From contig NZ_LGIQ01000017.1 in NCBI RefSeq assembly GCF_001187725.1, positions 310,001-374,000 of the forward strand: 64,000 nt of DNA. The letters are read 5' to 3'. The first letter of the stretch is position 1. Each line of letters begins with the position of its first letter. The position numbers and the translations under genes were made by a program. The stretch is from Brevibacillus reuszeri. Lineage in GTDB: Bacteria > Bacillota > Bacilli > Brevibacillales > Brevibacillaceae. The notes under the pieces were generated by a model, which saw nothing but the letters and a program-made list of their open reading frames with translations, had not been told where the DNA came from and did not search any database. Of this stretch, positions 8,659 to 16,849 are shown in pieces.

Positions 8659-9714
8659 TTACATCTCCCTTCTTTCTTTACGTGCCAGGTAAAGGAAGAA
8701 CGGCACGCCGATTAGCGCAATGAGTGCCCCGAGCGGAGTCTCAAAGGGCGGATTCACCATTCTCGCCGCCAAATCGGCAAAAACGACAAGCAAGCTTCCC
8801 AATACCGCTGAACACGGAATAATCCAGCGATAATCCACGCCAACCAAATAACGGGTCAAGTGGGGAATGATCAAGCCGACAAAGCCCACTGCCCCCACAA
8901 CGGATACCGCTGAGCCTGCCAAAATCAGCACGATGATCATTCCTAAAAATTTGACCAATACAGTACGTTGTCCGAGACCCTTGGCGATATCCTCACCAAG
9001 ACTGAGCATCGTAATGGAGCGAGACAGGGCGATCGCCCCAAGAATCGCGACAAGAATCCATGGGAACATAATTTTCAGCTGGAACCATTTTGTTCCGGCT
9101 ACGCCCCCTGCGTACCAAAATGCGAGGTCTTGGCCAATTTTGAAATATAGCGCAATTCCTTCACTCAGCGCAGACAATAACGCACTTAGTGCCGCACCAG
9201 CCAGCACCAGACGCACCGGCGTCAAACCACCCTTTGCCAGTGAGCCAATCCCGTAAACGAGCCCGGCACCAACTCCGGCACCCAGGAAACTGTAAAGAAT
9301 CAGGTACATAAACGGCAAGCCAGGGAAAAAGGCAAAGCACAGCGCCAAAACAAAGCCCGCACCCGCATTCAGACCGAGCAAGCCGGAATCAGCCAGCGGA
9401 TTGCGCGTCATTCCTTGCATGATCGCACCAGCCACGGCAAAGCTGGCTCCGACCATCGCCCCGCCTAAAAGGCGTGGAAGTCGGATTTCCTGAATAATCT
9501 GATGCTGGGTCAAATCAGGATTAAAATGAAAAATGGCGTCCCAAACGACAGCAAAATGGATGTCAGCTGCCCCGAATGAAACAGACAAAAACATTCCAAG
9601 AATTAAAGCCAAGATGCCACTCGTCAAAATCAGCGTAGCAGCCCAAGGACGAGAGCGAAACTTGACCGGATTCGTTGTTGCTCCTTTTTGTATGGATTGT
9701 GCATGTTGACTCAT
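8659..9714 (-). CDS. FecCD family iron-siderophore ABC permease (first subunit)
   Basis: A 351-residue FecCD permease with a hydrophilic N-terminus followed by about ten membrane segments. Landmarks are LPRLLGGAMVGASFAVAG, NPLADSGLLGLNAGAGF and GAVGFVGLIIPHLTRYLVG. The ATG at 9714 has AAGGTGG just upstream; a further ATG at 9741 lacks a site. It is the first gene of the operon behind a consensus promoter with a perfect Fur box. Its partner is the next gene; the binding protein is probably the lipoprotein encoded at 11596-12597. Confidence 0.95.
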   Translation of the reverse strand: MSQHAQSIQKGATTNPVKFRSRPWAATLILTSGILALILGMFLSVSFGAADIHFAVVWDAIFHFNPDLTQHQIIQEIRLPRLLGGAMVGASFAVAGAIMQGMTRNPLADSGLLGLNAGAGFVLALCFAFFPGLPFMYLILYSFLGAGVGAGLVYGIGSLAKGGLTPVRLVLAGAALSALLSALSEGIALYFKIGQDLAFWYAGGVAGTKWFQLKIMFPWILVAILGAIALSRSITMLSLGEDIAKGLGQRTVLVKFLGMIIVLILAGSAVSVVGAVGFVGLIIPHLTRYLVGVDYRWIIPCSAVLGSLLVVFADLAARMVNPPFETPLGALIALIGVPFFLYLARKERREM

Positions 9715-9792
9715 ACTTGCCACCTTTTCTATCAATATCAATAAGGTTTAAGCCTGTTTCAAGCATGTCTACAGTGAATTATGTATTGATAT

Positions 9793-9807
9793 TGATAATT
9801 ATTATCA
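9793..9807. promoter_or_regulatory. Fur box of the FecCD operon
   Basis: The sequence TGATAATTATTATCA matches the 7-1-7 Fur consensus TGATAATnATTATCA exactly. It lies just downstream of the -10 box of the operon promoter, where bound Fur-Fe would block transcription. Confidence 0.92.
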
Positions 9808-9815
9808 CATAAAGA

Positions 9816-9845
9816 ATTGTAGGCGATCGAGGAAATAAGTGTCAA
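9816..9845 (-). promoter_or_regulatory. Sigma-A promoter of the FecCD/exporter operon
   Basis: On the minus strand a perfect TTGACA is followed after 18 bases by TACAAT. The Fur box begins 8 bases downstream. Confidence 0.8.
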
Positions 9846-9885
9846 TGGATAAATGCGATGATTCTTTTGGACATTTTGGACAATG

Positions 9886-11478
9886 CTACGCCAGTACGCG
9901 CAATACCTCATCAATTTTCTTTGTGTTTGCGATCACGCCATGGTTCATCCAGGTCATGAAATCCACATGGTAAGCACGGTTGTTTTGAACGGCAGGGAGA
10001 GCACGCCATAGCGGATGCTGGATTTGTTCTCGCTCGGCATTTTTTCCCGCCTGATGCCATTTGTCAAAGACGTAAAAAATATGATCGGCATCCAGCGTAG
10101 ATAGCTGCTCCCACGTCACACCTGCGCGCGCTTCCTGCGTCGATAGCTGCATGACAAGCGAATGCGGCCTCATCCCCAAATCCTGATACAAAACGGGCGC
10201 CGTATAGTTCTTCTCTACACTGATCATCTCGGCAGATACACGCAAAAAAGCGACCGTCTGACCTTTGAGGCTTTTTTCCAGTACACGCTTGGCTGCCTGC
10301 GCTTTTTGTTCATACTGTGCGATCGTATTTTCAGCCCGTTCGCCGCGCCCCAGCTGCTCCCCTAATACACGCAGGGTTGATCGCCAATCCGGACCAAGCT
10401 GACAAATCACGCATGTACGGGCAATACGGGCGCACTCCTCAAACAAATCCGTTTTCAGACCGGTACATTGTCGTAGCATGATCACATCCGGATGTTGATT
10501 CGCCAAATCATGGACCTTACTTTTCAAAACATCATACGTTGGAACACCATCCAGACCGAGATAGTCCTGCTTCCCCCAAAAAGTATGAGCCCACTGAACA
10601 ATCGGGGTAAGACCGAGCGCGACCAAATAATCCTCCATAAAAAGGGAGACTACACGCAAATCATCCCGATGGATATTGCGATATTTGCCCGGGGCGAGGC
10701 CCACCGTTTGCTTGAAACGGCGATTGAAATAGTACTCGCTTGTAAACCCGACATTTTGTGCGATTTCATGAATTCTGTCACCTGTCATCAAGAGCAGCTG
10801 CTTGGCGCGGTTCATCCGCAAGCTGTTGATATAATCGAGCGGAATTTGTCCGGTTACCTCCTTGAATAATTGCGTATAGCGCCAGCGCGGGACATGCGCT
10901 TCTGTCGCCAGCTGATCGACTGTCAGCTGCTCCTGATAATGCTGCTGCACAAACTCAACAGAGCGCTCTACAGCCTGGCGGGGATCTAGCGCACGCTTTC
11001 CTGCATCATTTTGCTGGAGCAAAAAGCACAGCAATTCCTCGAAGCGCACATGATTGTAAAACCGTTGCTGACCATCTGTCTCATCCCGGTGTATGTAAAT
11101 TTCATTGACACGATCTACCAGCTTTGAAAAGGGGGTGCAGGCCAGCTCCCCTAAGCATGAAAAAGGCTCGAAAGCTGCTTCGTTGTCCTGGACAGACAGG
11201 TGCAGCATGCGAAATGTGATGCGAAAATATTCAAGGACATGTCGATCAGAACGAATCCAATAGCTTTGACCAGGCTGTACCACCCAGCAGCTTTCCCGTT
11301 CAATACAACATTCTGCCTCATCAACATACAAATGACCCTGTCCGTCAATAGCGATGAGAATCGTATAATCATCGACTTCTCGGTGAGACTGCAAAGCAGC
11401 AGGTATAAGACTGTCTCTTTCCATTCCTGTCAACAGGTAGAGGGAAGGAGGATACAGCTTATCGCCGGATTGGAAAAT
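9886..11478 (-). CDS. Btr-like AraC regulator fused to a siderophore-binding domain
   Basis: The product (about 530 residues) has an N-terminal sensor region, an AraC double helix-turn-helix near residues 165-265 (QLATEAHVPRWRYTQLFKEV and IAQNVGFTSEYYFNRRFK) and a C-terminal FecB/periplasmic-binding-protein domain. This is the layout of B. subtilis Btr, which activates feuABC when it binds ferric bacillibactin or enterobactin. The start is unusual. The promoter at 11523-11551 and the site AAAGAGGGAG point to an ATT codon at 11478, 6 bases downstream; the first ordinary start codons, TTG at 11433 and ATG at 11424, lack a usable site and would remove ~15 residues (FQSGDKLYPPSLYLL). The domain shares PIVQW and WGKQDYLGLD with the lipoprotein next door, suggesting the same ligand. 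Confidence 0.85.
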   Translation of the reverse strand: MFQSGDKLYPPSLYLLTGMERDSLIPAALQSHREVDDYTILIAIDGQGHLYVDEAECCIERESCWVVQPGQSYWIRSDRHVLEYFRITFRMLHLSVQDNEAAFEPFSCLGELACTPFSKLVDRVNEIYIHRDETDGQQRFYNHVRFEELLCFLLQQNDAGKRALDPRQAVERSVEFVQQHYQEQLTVDQLATEAHVPRWRYTQLFKEVTGQIPLDYINSLRMNRAKQLLLMTGDRIHEIAQNVGFTSEYYFNRRFKQTVGLAPGKYRNIHRDDLRVVSLFMEDYLVALGLTPIVQWAHTFWGKQDYLGLDGVPTYDVLKSKVHDLANQHPDVIMLRQCTGLKTDLFEECARIARTCVICQLGPDWRSTLRVLGEQLGRGERAENTIAQYEQKAQAAKRVLEKSLKGQTVAFLRVSAEMISVEKNYTAPVLYQDLGMRPHSLVMQLSTQEARAGVTWEQLSTLDADHIFYVFDKWHQAGKNAEREQIQHPLWRALPAVQNNRAYHVDFMTWMNHGVIANTKKIDEVLRVLA

Positions 11479-11502
11479 GTGTATCTCCCTCTTTCTTTTA
11501 AT

Positions 11503-11517
11503 CGAGAATGATTATCA
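11503..11517. promoter_or_regulatory. Fur-like box at the btr-like promoter
   Basis: Read on the minus strand, TGATAATCATTCTCG matches the left half-site perfectly and the right half-site in 5 of 7 positions. It covers the expected transcription start of the AraC-type regulator gene. Confidence 0.7.
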
Positions 11518-11522
11518 TTTCT

Positions 11523-11551
11523 ATTATAATGAAAAACAGAAAGCTCATCAA
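11523..11551 (-). promoter_or_regulatory. Promoter of the Btr-like regulator, overlapping a terminator
   Basis: TTGATG and TATAAT are spaced by 17 bases on the minus strand. The -35 box lies in the loop, and the spacer in the 3' arm and T tract, of the terminator of the upstream lipoprotein gene, so the two signals share the same DNA. Confidence 0.75.
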
Positions 11552-11572
11552 CCATCGGCGACAAGCTTTCTG
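11531..11572 (-). terminator. Terminator of the siderophore-binding lipoprotein gene
   Basis: On the minus strand CAGAAAGCT pairs with AGCTTTCTG across an 18-base loop and TTTTTC follows. It starts about 23 bases after the lipoprotein stop codon. Confidence 0.75.
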
Positions 11573-11595
11573 CGTAATTTTTGACTTACCCTCGT

Positions 11596-12597
11596 TTACT
11601 TGACGAACGTTTTTACCAGGTCATCTGCTTTCTTCATGTTCGCCAACAGGGCACCCGATTGCCAATGAGTCCGGTCCATTTTATAAACATGTCCTTTTTT
11701 GACTGCGGAAACTGATTGCCAAATCGGCGTTTCGAGGATTTTCAGCGACTCCTTGTTTTCCGTGGAATCCCACGTCCCATTCGACGGGAACAAAATGATA
11801 TAATCCGCATCAATAGCCGGAATCGCTTCCTCTGTGAGAACGACGTGTGTTTCCTGATTTTTGGCTGCTGCATAAGGCTGCAGACCAAGCTCCTTATAAA
11901 GCATTCCCGTATAAACGTTGCCATCACCGAACAGGGCTAGCGTAGGCTTGTTCCCTACATTCAAGCGGATGACAGCAACCGTTTCATTTCCGACTGCCTG
12001 TTGCAGCTTCGCTTTTGCATCCGCCATTTTTTGCTCATAATTCTTGATCACCTCGTCTGCTTTTTCCGGAATTCCAAGCAGATCCGCAATTTTCTTGAGA
12101 CGTCCGGTCGTATCATTGCGCAGTTCATCCGGCAGCTTGTAGGTAGGGGCGACCTTGCTGTACTGCTCGTATTTCTCTGCATCGGCTCCCCCATCTACAA
12201 TAATCAAATCAGGAGCAGCCTGCAGCAGCGCTTCCATGCTGCCAGTAATATCAAACTCCGGTACGTCCAAACCGAGGTAATCCTGTTTTCCCCAAGCAGG
12301 GTGATACCATTGCACGATTGGCTTCACGCCCAGTGCCATCATAAAGTCTTCCTGATAAATAGCGGCAACTCGCTGTGGCTGGGCCGGGATCGTTACGTCT
12401 CCGTAAGCATCCTTGACGACTCTTGTTTCAGCGGACTTCTCGGCAGTTGCCGATTGTTCCGCTGGCTTTTGCTCGGCTGATGCAGTCACTGGCGCAGCTT
12501 GTTCTGGCGCTTTCTCTGCGCACGCGGTCAAGCTGAGTGCCATAACCAAAGCAATGGACATCCAGCCTTTTTTTATATTTCGAGCTGTTTTTTCCAT
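11596..12597 (-). CDS. Iron-siderophore ABC transporter, binding lipoprotein (FecB/FeuA type)
   Basis: A 333-residue lipoprotein: positively charged N-terminus, hydrophobic stretch and lipobox LTAC (Cys near residue 26), then a low-complexity linker rich in Ala, Glu and Lys and a class III binding-protein fold starting at RVVKDAYGDVTIPAQPQRVAA. It would capture a ferric siderophore and deliver it to the FecCD permease pair. The ATG has AGGAGAGG upstream. It is transcribed alone from a promoter with a Fur box and ends at its own terminator. The segment PIVQW plus WGKQDYLGLD is shared with the sensor domain of the adjacent AraC regulator. Confidence 0.93.
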   Translation of the reverse strand: MEKTARNIKKGWMSIALVMALSLTACAEKAPEQAAPVTASAEQKPAEQSATAEKSAETRVVKDAYGDVTIPAQPQRVAAIYQEDFMMALGVKPIVQWYHPAWGKQDYLGLDVPEFDITGSMEALLQAAPDLIIVDGGADAEKYEQYSKVAPTYKLPDELRNDTTGRLKKIADLLGIPEKADEVIKNYEQKMADAKAKLQQAVGNETVAVIRLNVGNKPTLALFGDGNVYTGMLYKELGLQPYAAAKNQETHVVLTEEAIPAIDADYIILFPSNGTWDSTENKESLKILETPIWQSVSAVKKGHVYKMDRTHWQSGALLANMKKADDLVKTFVK

Positions 12598-12639
12598 GAT
12601 TTCGATCCTCTCCTGTATGCAATGAGCAGCATTTTGTTG

Positions 12640-12654
12640 TGATTCTCATTCTCA
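12640..12654. promoter_or_regulatory. Fur-like box of the binding lipoprotein gene
   Basis: On the minus strand TGAGAATGAGAATCA agrees with the Fur consensus in about 12 of 15 positions and lies downstream of the predicted -10 box at 12674-12679. Confidence 0.7.
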
Positions 12655-12673
12655 TCTACTGTTTTCCATCCTG

Positions 12674-12703
12674 ATCATATGTCCCTACCCTGCCCTCTGA
12701 CAA
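12674..12703 (-). promoter_or_regulatory. Promoter of the binding lipoprotein gene
   Basis: TTGTCA and TATGAT with an 18-base spacer on the minus strand, about 75 bases upstream of the ATG at 12597. Confidence 0.55.
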
Positions 12704-12802
12704 TGCATTTTCTCCAATTTTTTTTGTCCAAACTCGTGAACAGGCTCCCCATATCTCCTCGTTTTTGTACAAATACAAGTAGGGCCGCTTCGTTTTTGTC
12801 CA

Positions 12803-12831
12803 TTGAGCAGCCCTTTTCGTTTTACTATGAT
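12803..12831 (+). promoter_or_regulatory. Promoter of the rightward binding-protein (pseudo)gene
   Basis: TTGAGC and TATGAT with a 17-base spacer, followed 11 bases later by a perfect Fur box. Confidence 0.55.
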
Positions 12832-12842
12832 GAAGTCGCAAA

Positions 12843-12857
12843 TGATAATGATTATCA
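12843..12857. promoter_or_regulatory. Perfect Fur box upstream of the frameshifted binding-protein gene
   Basis: TGATAATGATTATCA is an exact match to the 7-1-7 consensus, located between the predicted promoter and the start codon at 12907. Confidence 0.9.
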
Positions 12858-12906
12858 CACGACAACACGCTCTAATCATGGATTTGTTATTGGAGGAAGA
12901 TTGGGA

Positions 12907-13825
12907 ATGAACAATATTCGTAGCATAGTCGGAGCGGTGGGAACCATTGTACTTGCGACGAGTCTGCTTTTCGGGTGCAGCAGCCAGACCAGTCAAAAGC
13001 AAGAGAATGCCCCTTCATCAGCAGAAGCGGCTACTCGCTCGTATACCGATTATAAAGGACACACGAGTCCTATACCGGTATCACCGCAGCGGATCATCTT
13101 TTGGGGCGAGACTTTCGGAGATACACTAGCGCTGGGAGTTAAGCCAGTTGGTGGCTCTGGCTACACCAATCAAGTATTTGAAGATCGTCTGCAAGACGTT
13201 GAGGATGTTGGCTTCCCGATCAATTTGGAAAAGGTATTGGAGCTGAAGCCAGACGTCATTCTTTACGCCGGTACGGACGAAAAGGACTTTGATGCGCTTT
13301 CCAAAATTGCCCCAACAGTCATTTTCGATACGTTTGCTCCTTTGGAAGAGCGGATGACACTACTCGGTGACCTCATTGGGAAAAAGGAAGAGGCAAAAAA
13401 GTGTCTGAAAGAGTACAAGCAAAGCGCTGAAAGCATGTGGAAAAAGCTAAAGGAAACGGGGATGAAGGAAGGCGAAACTGCCTCCGTTGATGAGCGGATT
13501 TTCCTCTGCCCTCTATCATCCAAATGGTTTCGCTCCCGGAGACAAGATTCAGGAGATCCTCGAAGCAGAAGAGGGCTTTGCGGAAATTTCGGAGGCTGCC
13601 TTGCCGGATTACGCCGGCGATCGCATCTTCATGCTGCTCTCCGAGAAGCAGGATTCTCGCAGGGCGACACAACGTCTGCTAGCTAGCGCGCTCTGGCATA
13701 GTCTGCCCGCTGTCCAAAACGGAAAAGTCCATCTGATTGAAGCCCAGCAGTGGAACTGCGGCGCGGCACTGGTCAGAGAAAACCTGTTGCAGGTTATATC
13801 GGGCATGCTTCGTCGCACCTCCTAA
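12907..13825 (+). pseudogene. Iron-siderophore binding lipoprotein, frameshifted and internally shortened
   Basis: The ATG at 12907 (GGAGG about 10 bases upstream) opens a FecB/YfiY-type lipoprotein with lipobox LFGC and the usual fold up to MKEGETASV near base 13480. From there the homologous sequence continues one frame over (SGFSSALYHPNGFAPGDKIQ to the stop at 13825, including ALPDYAGDRIFMLL). Compared with family members about a dozen residues between these points are missing, so the lesion looks like a small deletion whose length is not a multiple of three. Read straight through, the first frame ends at 13686 with an unrelated tail. Promoter and Fur box are intact, suggesting recent inactivation or a sequencing error. 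Confidence 0.8.
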
Positions 13826-13845
13826 ACCAGGGACATCCAGCAATG

Positions 13846-13925
13846 AAAAAAGCGGAACGACGTTTCCGATTCGTGAATCAGGCGGCCTGCCTAGATTCAA
13901 TCACGGCCAACGTGTTCCGCTTTTG
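13846..13925. terminator. Long bidirectional hairpin terminator
   Basis: An imperfect inverted repeat of about 31 bases per arm (AAAAGCGGAAC...GAATC against GATTC...GTTCCGCTTTT), with a small inner hairpin in the loop. A and T runs flank both sides. It separates the convergent binding-protein pseudogene and DeoR gene. Confidence 0.85.
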
Positions 13926-13929
13926 ATAT

Positions 13930-14724
13930 TTACAGCTCTTCTGCGATCATCCAGGTCACATTTTTGGATTGCAAATCTGCATCCCATTCTTCTGGGGCAG
14001 GTGCATCACTGATGACGATGTCCACTTCCATCAGATCAGCTACCTTACACAGTGTACTGATTCCGATTTTGGAATGATCCGCCAAGACAATGCTTTCGTT
14101 TGCATTTTCGATAAAACGCTTGGCCAGCTCTGCACGCTCTGGATCGTAGCATGTCAGACCTTTGTGCAAAAGCAGCCCGTCCATCGACAGAAACGCCTTG
14201 TCGACATAAAAGGACTTCATCATTTTTTCCGCAAAAGCTCCTCCGACCCGATGGTGCTTGGCATTGACTTTTCCACCTAGAAAATAGACTTCTGCCTTGA
14301 GAATGCCATTGTTTTGATACTCGATCAGGAGGTTGAGCGCCGTAATGGAGCTCGTCAAAATCGTCAAATCCTTTTTGGTGGTCAAGAAGCTGATCATCTG
14401 CAACGGAGTCGTTCCTTCGTCGATGACGATCGTATCGTTGTCCTGAACCAGCTCAGCAGCTACTCGGCCAATCCGCTTCTTTTCTTCTGCTCTCATGACT
14501 TCCCGACTGAGATGGGATGGCTCGGAGCGTTCCAAATTCAGCTTCACAGCCCCTCCATAGACGCGTTTCAGCTTTTTCTCCGCTTCCAGGTCTTCCAAAT
14601 ATCTGCGAATCGACTCTGAAGAAACTTGCAGCTTCTCCACCAGCTCATTGGTTCTCACTTTGCCGTTTGAGTTTACCAACTGCAAAATGATCTGCTTACG
14701 CTCTTCTCCGAATAACGACGACAC
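13930..14724 (-). CDS. DeoR family transcriptional regulator of the aminoethylphosphonate genes
   Basis: A 264-residue DeoR-type repressor. The N-terminal winged helix-turn-helix is clear (GEERKQIILQLV, then TNELVEKLQVSSESIRRYLE and KKLKRVYGGAV), followed by the sugar-isomerase-like DeoRC effector domain (DDTIVIDEGTTPLQ and FLGGKVN). The GTG at 14724 is chosen because AGGGGG lies 7 bases upstream and the protein then starts exactly where family members do; the farther ATG at 14874 lies upstream of the predicted -10 box. It follows phnW on the same strand and has its own promoter. Control of the phosphonate genes is inferred from position. Confidence 0.9.
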   Translation of the reverse strand: MSSLFGEERKQIILQLVNSNGKVRTNELVEKLQVSSESIRRYLEDLEAEKKLKRVYGGAVKLNLERSEPSHLSREVMRAEEKKRIGRVAAELVQDNDTIVIDEGTTPLQMISFLTTKKDLTILTSSITALNLLIEYQNNGILKAEVYFLGGKVNAKHHRVGGAFAEKMMKSFYVDKAFLSMDGLLLHKGLTCYDPERAELAKRFIENANESIVLADHSKIGISTLCKVADLMEVDIVISDAPAPEEWDADLQSKNVTWMIAEEL

Positions 14725-14849
14725 GCCTTGTCCCCCTATTTCATCTGCTATCAGATCAAGCGCTCCTCGAACGAGATCTGACGCTTCGCTTCCTGTTGCA
14801 AGTATCAAGCGTAGATTTTCCCAACATTTCAGTATCTTCCCTACCATAA

Positions 14850-14878
14850 ATTGTAGAGGTATTGCGACATACAATCAA
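14850..14878 (-). promoter_or_regulatory. Promoter of the DeoR gene
   Basis: TTGATT and TACAAT are spaced by 17 bases on the minus strand, directly downstream of phnW. Confidence 0.55.
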
Positions 14879-14886
14879 GGAGCTAT

Positions 14887-16005
14887 CTACCAAAATCGAT
14901 TCTCTTCGATTGCAACTAGCAAGCGTTCCATGTCTTCCGCATAAACTTCGCCGATATTTCCAATCCGAAACGTATCGGCTTGCGATATTTTCCCCGGATA
15001 AATCACGAAGCCAGCCTGCTTTAAGCGATCATAGAGCTCTTGGAACGAAAAGGCATCGCTCTCGGGATAATAAAAGGATGTAATGAATGGCGATTGGAAC
15101 TCTTTCGGCAGCAAGGTCCGAATTCCGAGTCGCTCCATCCCGTCAGACAAGATTTCTTGATTTCGTGCATAGCGCTCATATCGCTTAACTACCCCGCCTT
15201 CTGCCAGAAGCTCTGTCAGCGCTTGGTCAAAAGCGCGCACAACGTGAGTCGGAGAGGTGTATCGCCACTTGCCATTTTCCTCCTCCATCGTGTTCCACTG
15301 ATCGTATAAATCGAGGGAGAGTGTCCGAGCAATCCCTTTGCACCCTGTGAGCGCAGCTGTTCGGGCAATGACAAAACCGAAGCCCGGCACACCCTGAATG
15401 CATTTATTCGCACTCGAAATGAGATAATCGATAGAAAGCTCTGCCACATCCAGCTCAATTCCTCCGAAGCTACTCATCGCATCCACAATATAGACCTTGC
15501 CATACTTCTTAGCTATTTCACCAATTCCCCGAATCGGGTTGAGCATCCCTGTCGTCGTTTCCGAATGCACGACCGCCACATGAGTAATCGCTGTATCTTC
15601 CTCCAGAATTCGGATCAATGGCTCAACAGAAGTTTGGGATACTTCTCCATAATCCACAACAGCTGTAGCGATCTGATGCACCTGCGCCATTTTCACGATC
15701 CGATCACCGTATGCCCCATTCGTCAGAACGAGCAGTTTGCCGTCGGCCGGAATCACGCTGCTGATGACCGCTTCCACACAAAAGGTTCCGCTTCCTTGCA
15801 TAAGTACGGTTGTATAGTCTTCCGTTTGATCTGTTGCGAGTTTCACGAGCTTTTGTCGAACCGACTGTACGAGCTCGTTATAATCCCGGTCCCATGTGCA
15901 CCAGTCGCGCATCATGGCTTCGCGCACACTACGCGATGTAGACAGCGGTCCTGGTGTAAGCAGCAAATACGGATTGTCGGTTGCTTCCTGTTGATGTTGA
16001 TTCAA
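14887..16005 (-). CDS. phnW: 2-aminoethylphosphonate--pyruvate transaminase
   Basis: A 372-residue class V aminotransferase that converts 2-aminoethylphosphonate and pyruvate to phosphonoacetaldehyde and alanine, using PLP. The N-terminal LLLTPGPLSTSRSVREAMM and the substrate-binding MQGSGTFCVEAV are typical of PhnW, and the PLP lysine lies in SSANKCIQGVPGFGF. The TTG at 16005 has AAGGGATGAG just upstream. It follows phnX by 46 bases on the same strand, which fixes the pathway: transamination, then C-P bond hydrolysis. Confidence 0.96.
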   Translation of the reverse strand: MNQHQQEATDNPYLLLTPGPLSTSRSVREAMMRDWCTWDRDYNELVQSVRQKLVKLATDQTEDYTTVLMQGSGTFCVEAVISSVIPADGKLLVLTNGAYGDRIVKMAQVHQIATAVVDYGEVSQTSVEPLIRILEEDTAITHVAVVHSETTTGMLNPIRGIGEIAKKYGKVYIVDAMSSFGGIELDVAELSIDYLISSANKCIQGVPGFGFVIARTAALTGCKGIARTLSLDLYDQWNTMEEENGKWRYTSPTHVVRAFDQALTELLAEGGVVKRYERYARNQEILSDGMERLGIRTLLPKEFQSPFITSFYYPESDAFSFQELYDRLKQAGFVIYPGKISQADTFRIGNIGEVYAEDMERLLVAIEENRFW

Positions 16006-16051
16006 AATGTCTCATCCCTTCTGACTGATCTGATCGAAACTGCCTCGCAAG

Positions 16052-16846
16052 TTATGGGCGCTCTCCTGCTGCCTGGCGCAGCTTGATTTTTTCCAGTACT
16101 TCATCTAACAGTCCGATTTCCTCTATGACATAATGAGCACCTGCTGCTCGCAATCTCTCCGATGTTTTGGCCATTCTCTCCTCCAGCTCATCCGCTGCCA
16201 TGTCCGCTACTTCCTCCTGCGACAAGCCCAGCTCACTGCCGCCCTTGAGGACACCGACCGTCCACATCCCAGCGTTTCGCCCTTCTTTCATATCACTTAT
16301 CGTGTCGCCTACCTTGACCATCTCACCCATCGGATAGACGTCTAGCAGGATCGCATTTTGATAGCACATCCACGGATACGGTCGACCGGCAGGCATGTCG
16401 CTTGGCGTAACCAGCACATCTGGAGCGTAGCCTTGCTCTTTGGCTGCTTTTGTTACGACTGCCATCATCTCGCGGGTATAACCCGTGGTTGATCCAATCT
16501 TGATGCCTTGGCTTCGCAGGCGCTCTACCAACTGGATCGCTCCCGGCACTGGAGTAACGTATTGGTGCAGCGTTTCCATCAGCATCGGTTCAAAATCCGC
16601 GTACAAAGCATCTACATCGGACTCATCCGGGAGACGTCCGTATTTTTCCTGCCACAAGCCTGCTACACGCTCCATCCGGCACAGTGCCTGGATGTGATCA
16701 CGCTTGAGCATCCCCATCGGCTCACGTGCTTCTTCAGCGGTAAGTTCGATGCCTCTGTTTTTAAAAACCTGTAAAAAAACGGCTAACGGAGCGAAACAAC
16801 CGTAATCCACCATTGTTCCTGCCCAATCAAATACAACTGCTTTCAT
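16052..16846 (-). CDS. phnX: Phosphonoacetaldehyde hydrolase (phosphonatase)
   Basis: A 264-residue HAD-superfamily enzyme that splits phosphonoacetaldehyde into acetaldehyde and phosphate. The nucleophilic aspartate lies in VFDWAGTMVDYG at the N-terminus. The cap domain carries PMGMLKRDHIQAL, with the lysine expected to form the Schiff base, and motif II/III regions are GSTTGYTREMM and VKVGDTISDMKEG. AGGTGAC precedes the ATG. It sits 3 bases downstream of the permease gene and upstream of phnW in one operon. Confidence 0.97.
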   Translation of the reverse strand: MKAVVFDWAGTMVDYGCFAPLAVFLQVFKNRGIELTAEEAREPMGMLKRDHIQALCRMERVAGLWQEKYGRLPDESDVDALYADFEPMLMETLHQYVTPVPGAIQLVERLRSQGIKIGSTTGYTREMMAVVTKAAKEQGYAPDVLVTPSDMPAGRPYPWMCYQNAILLDVYPMGEMVKVGDTISDMKEGRNAGMWTVGVLKGGSELGLSQEEVADMAADELEERMAKTSERLRAAGAHYVIEEIGLLDEVLEKIKLRQAAGERP

Positions 16847-16849
16847 AAT

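Larger units (their letters stand above)
12598..12906. other. Divergent iron-regulated intergenic region
   Basis: About 310 bases between two divergently transcribed siderophore-binding-protein genes. It holds a promoter and a Fur-like box for each side, listed separately. A GC-rich inverted repeat (AGGGC.GCT with AGC.GCCCT, about 12781-12815) overlaps the rightward promoter. No convincing small gene is seen. Confidence 0.7.

Noticed and set aside
12781..12815. GC-rich hairpin as a terminator
   Set aside because: The pairing is short, it overlaps a promoter and no gene on either strand ends there.
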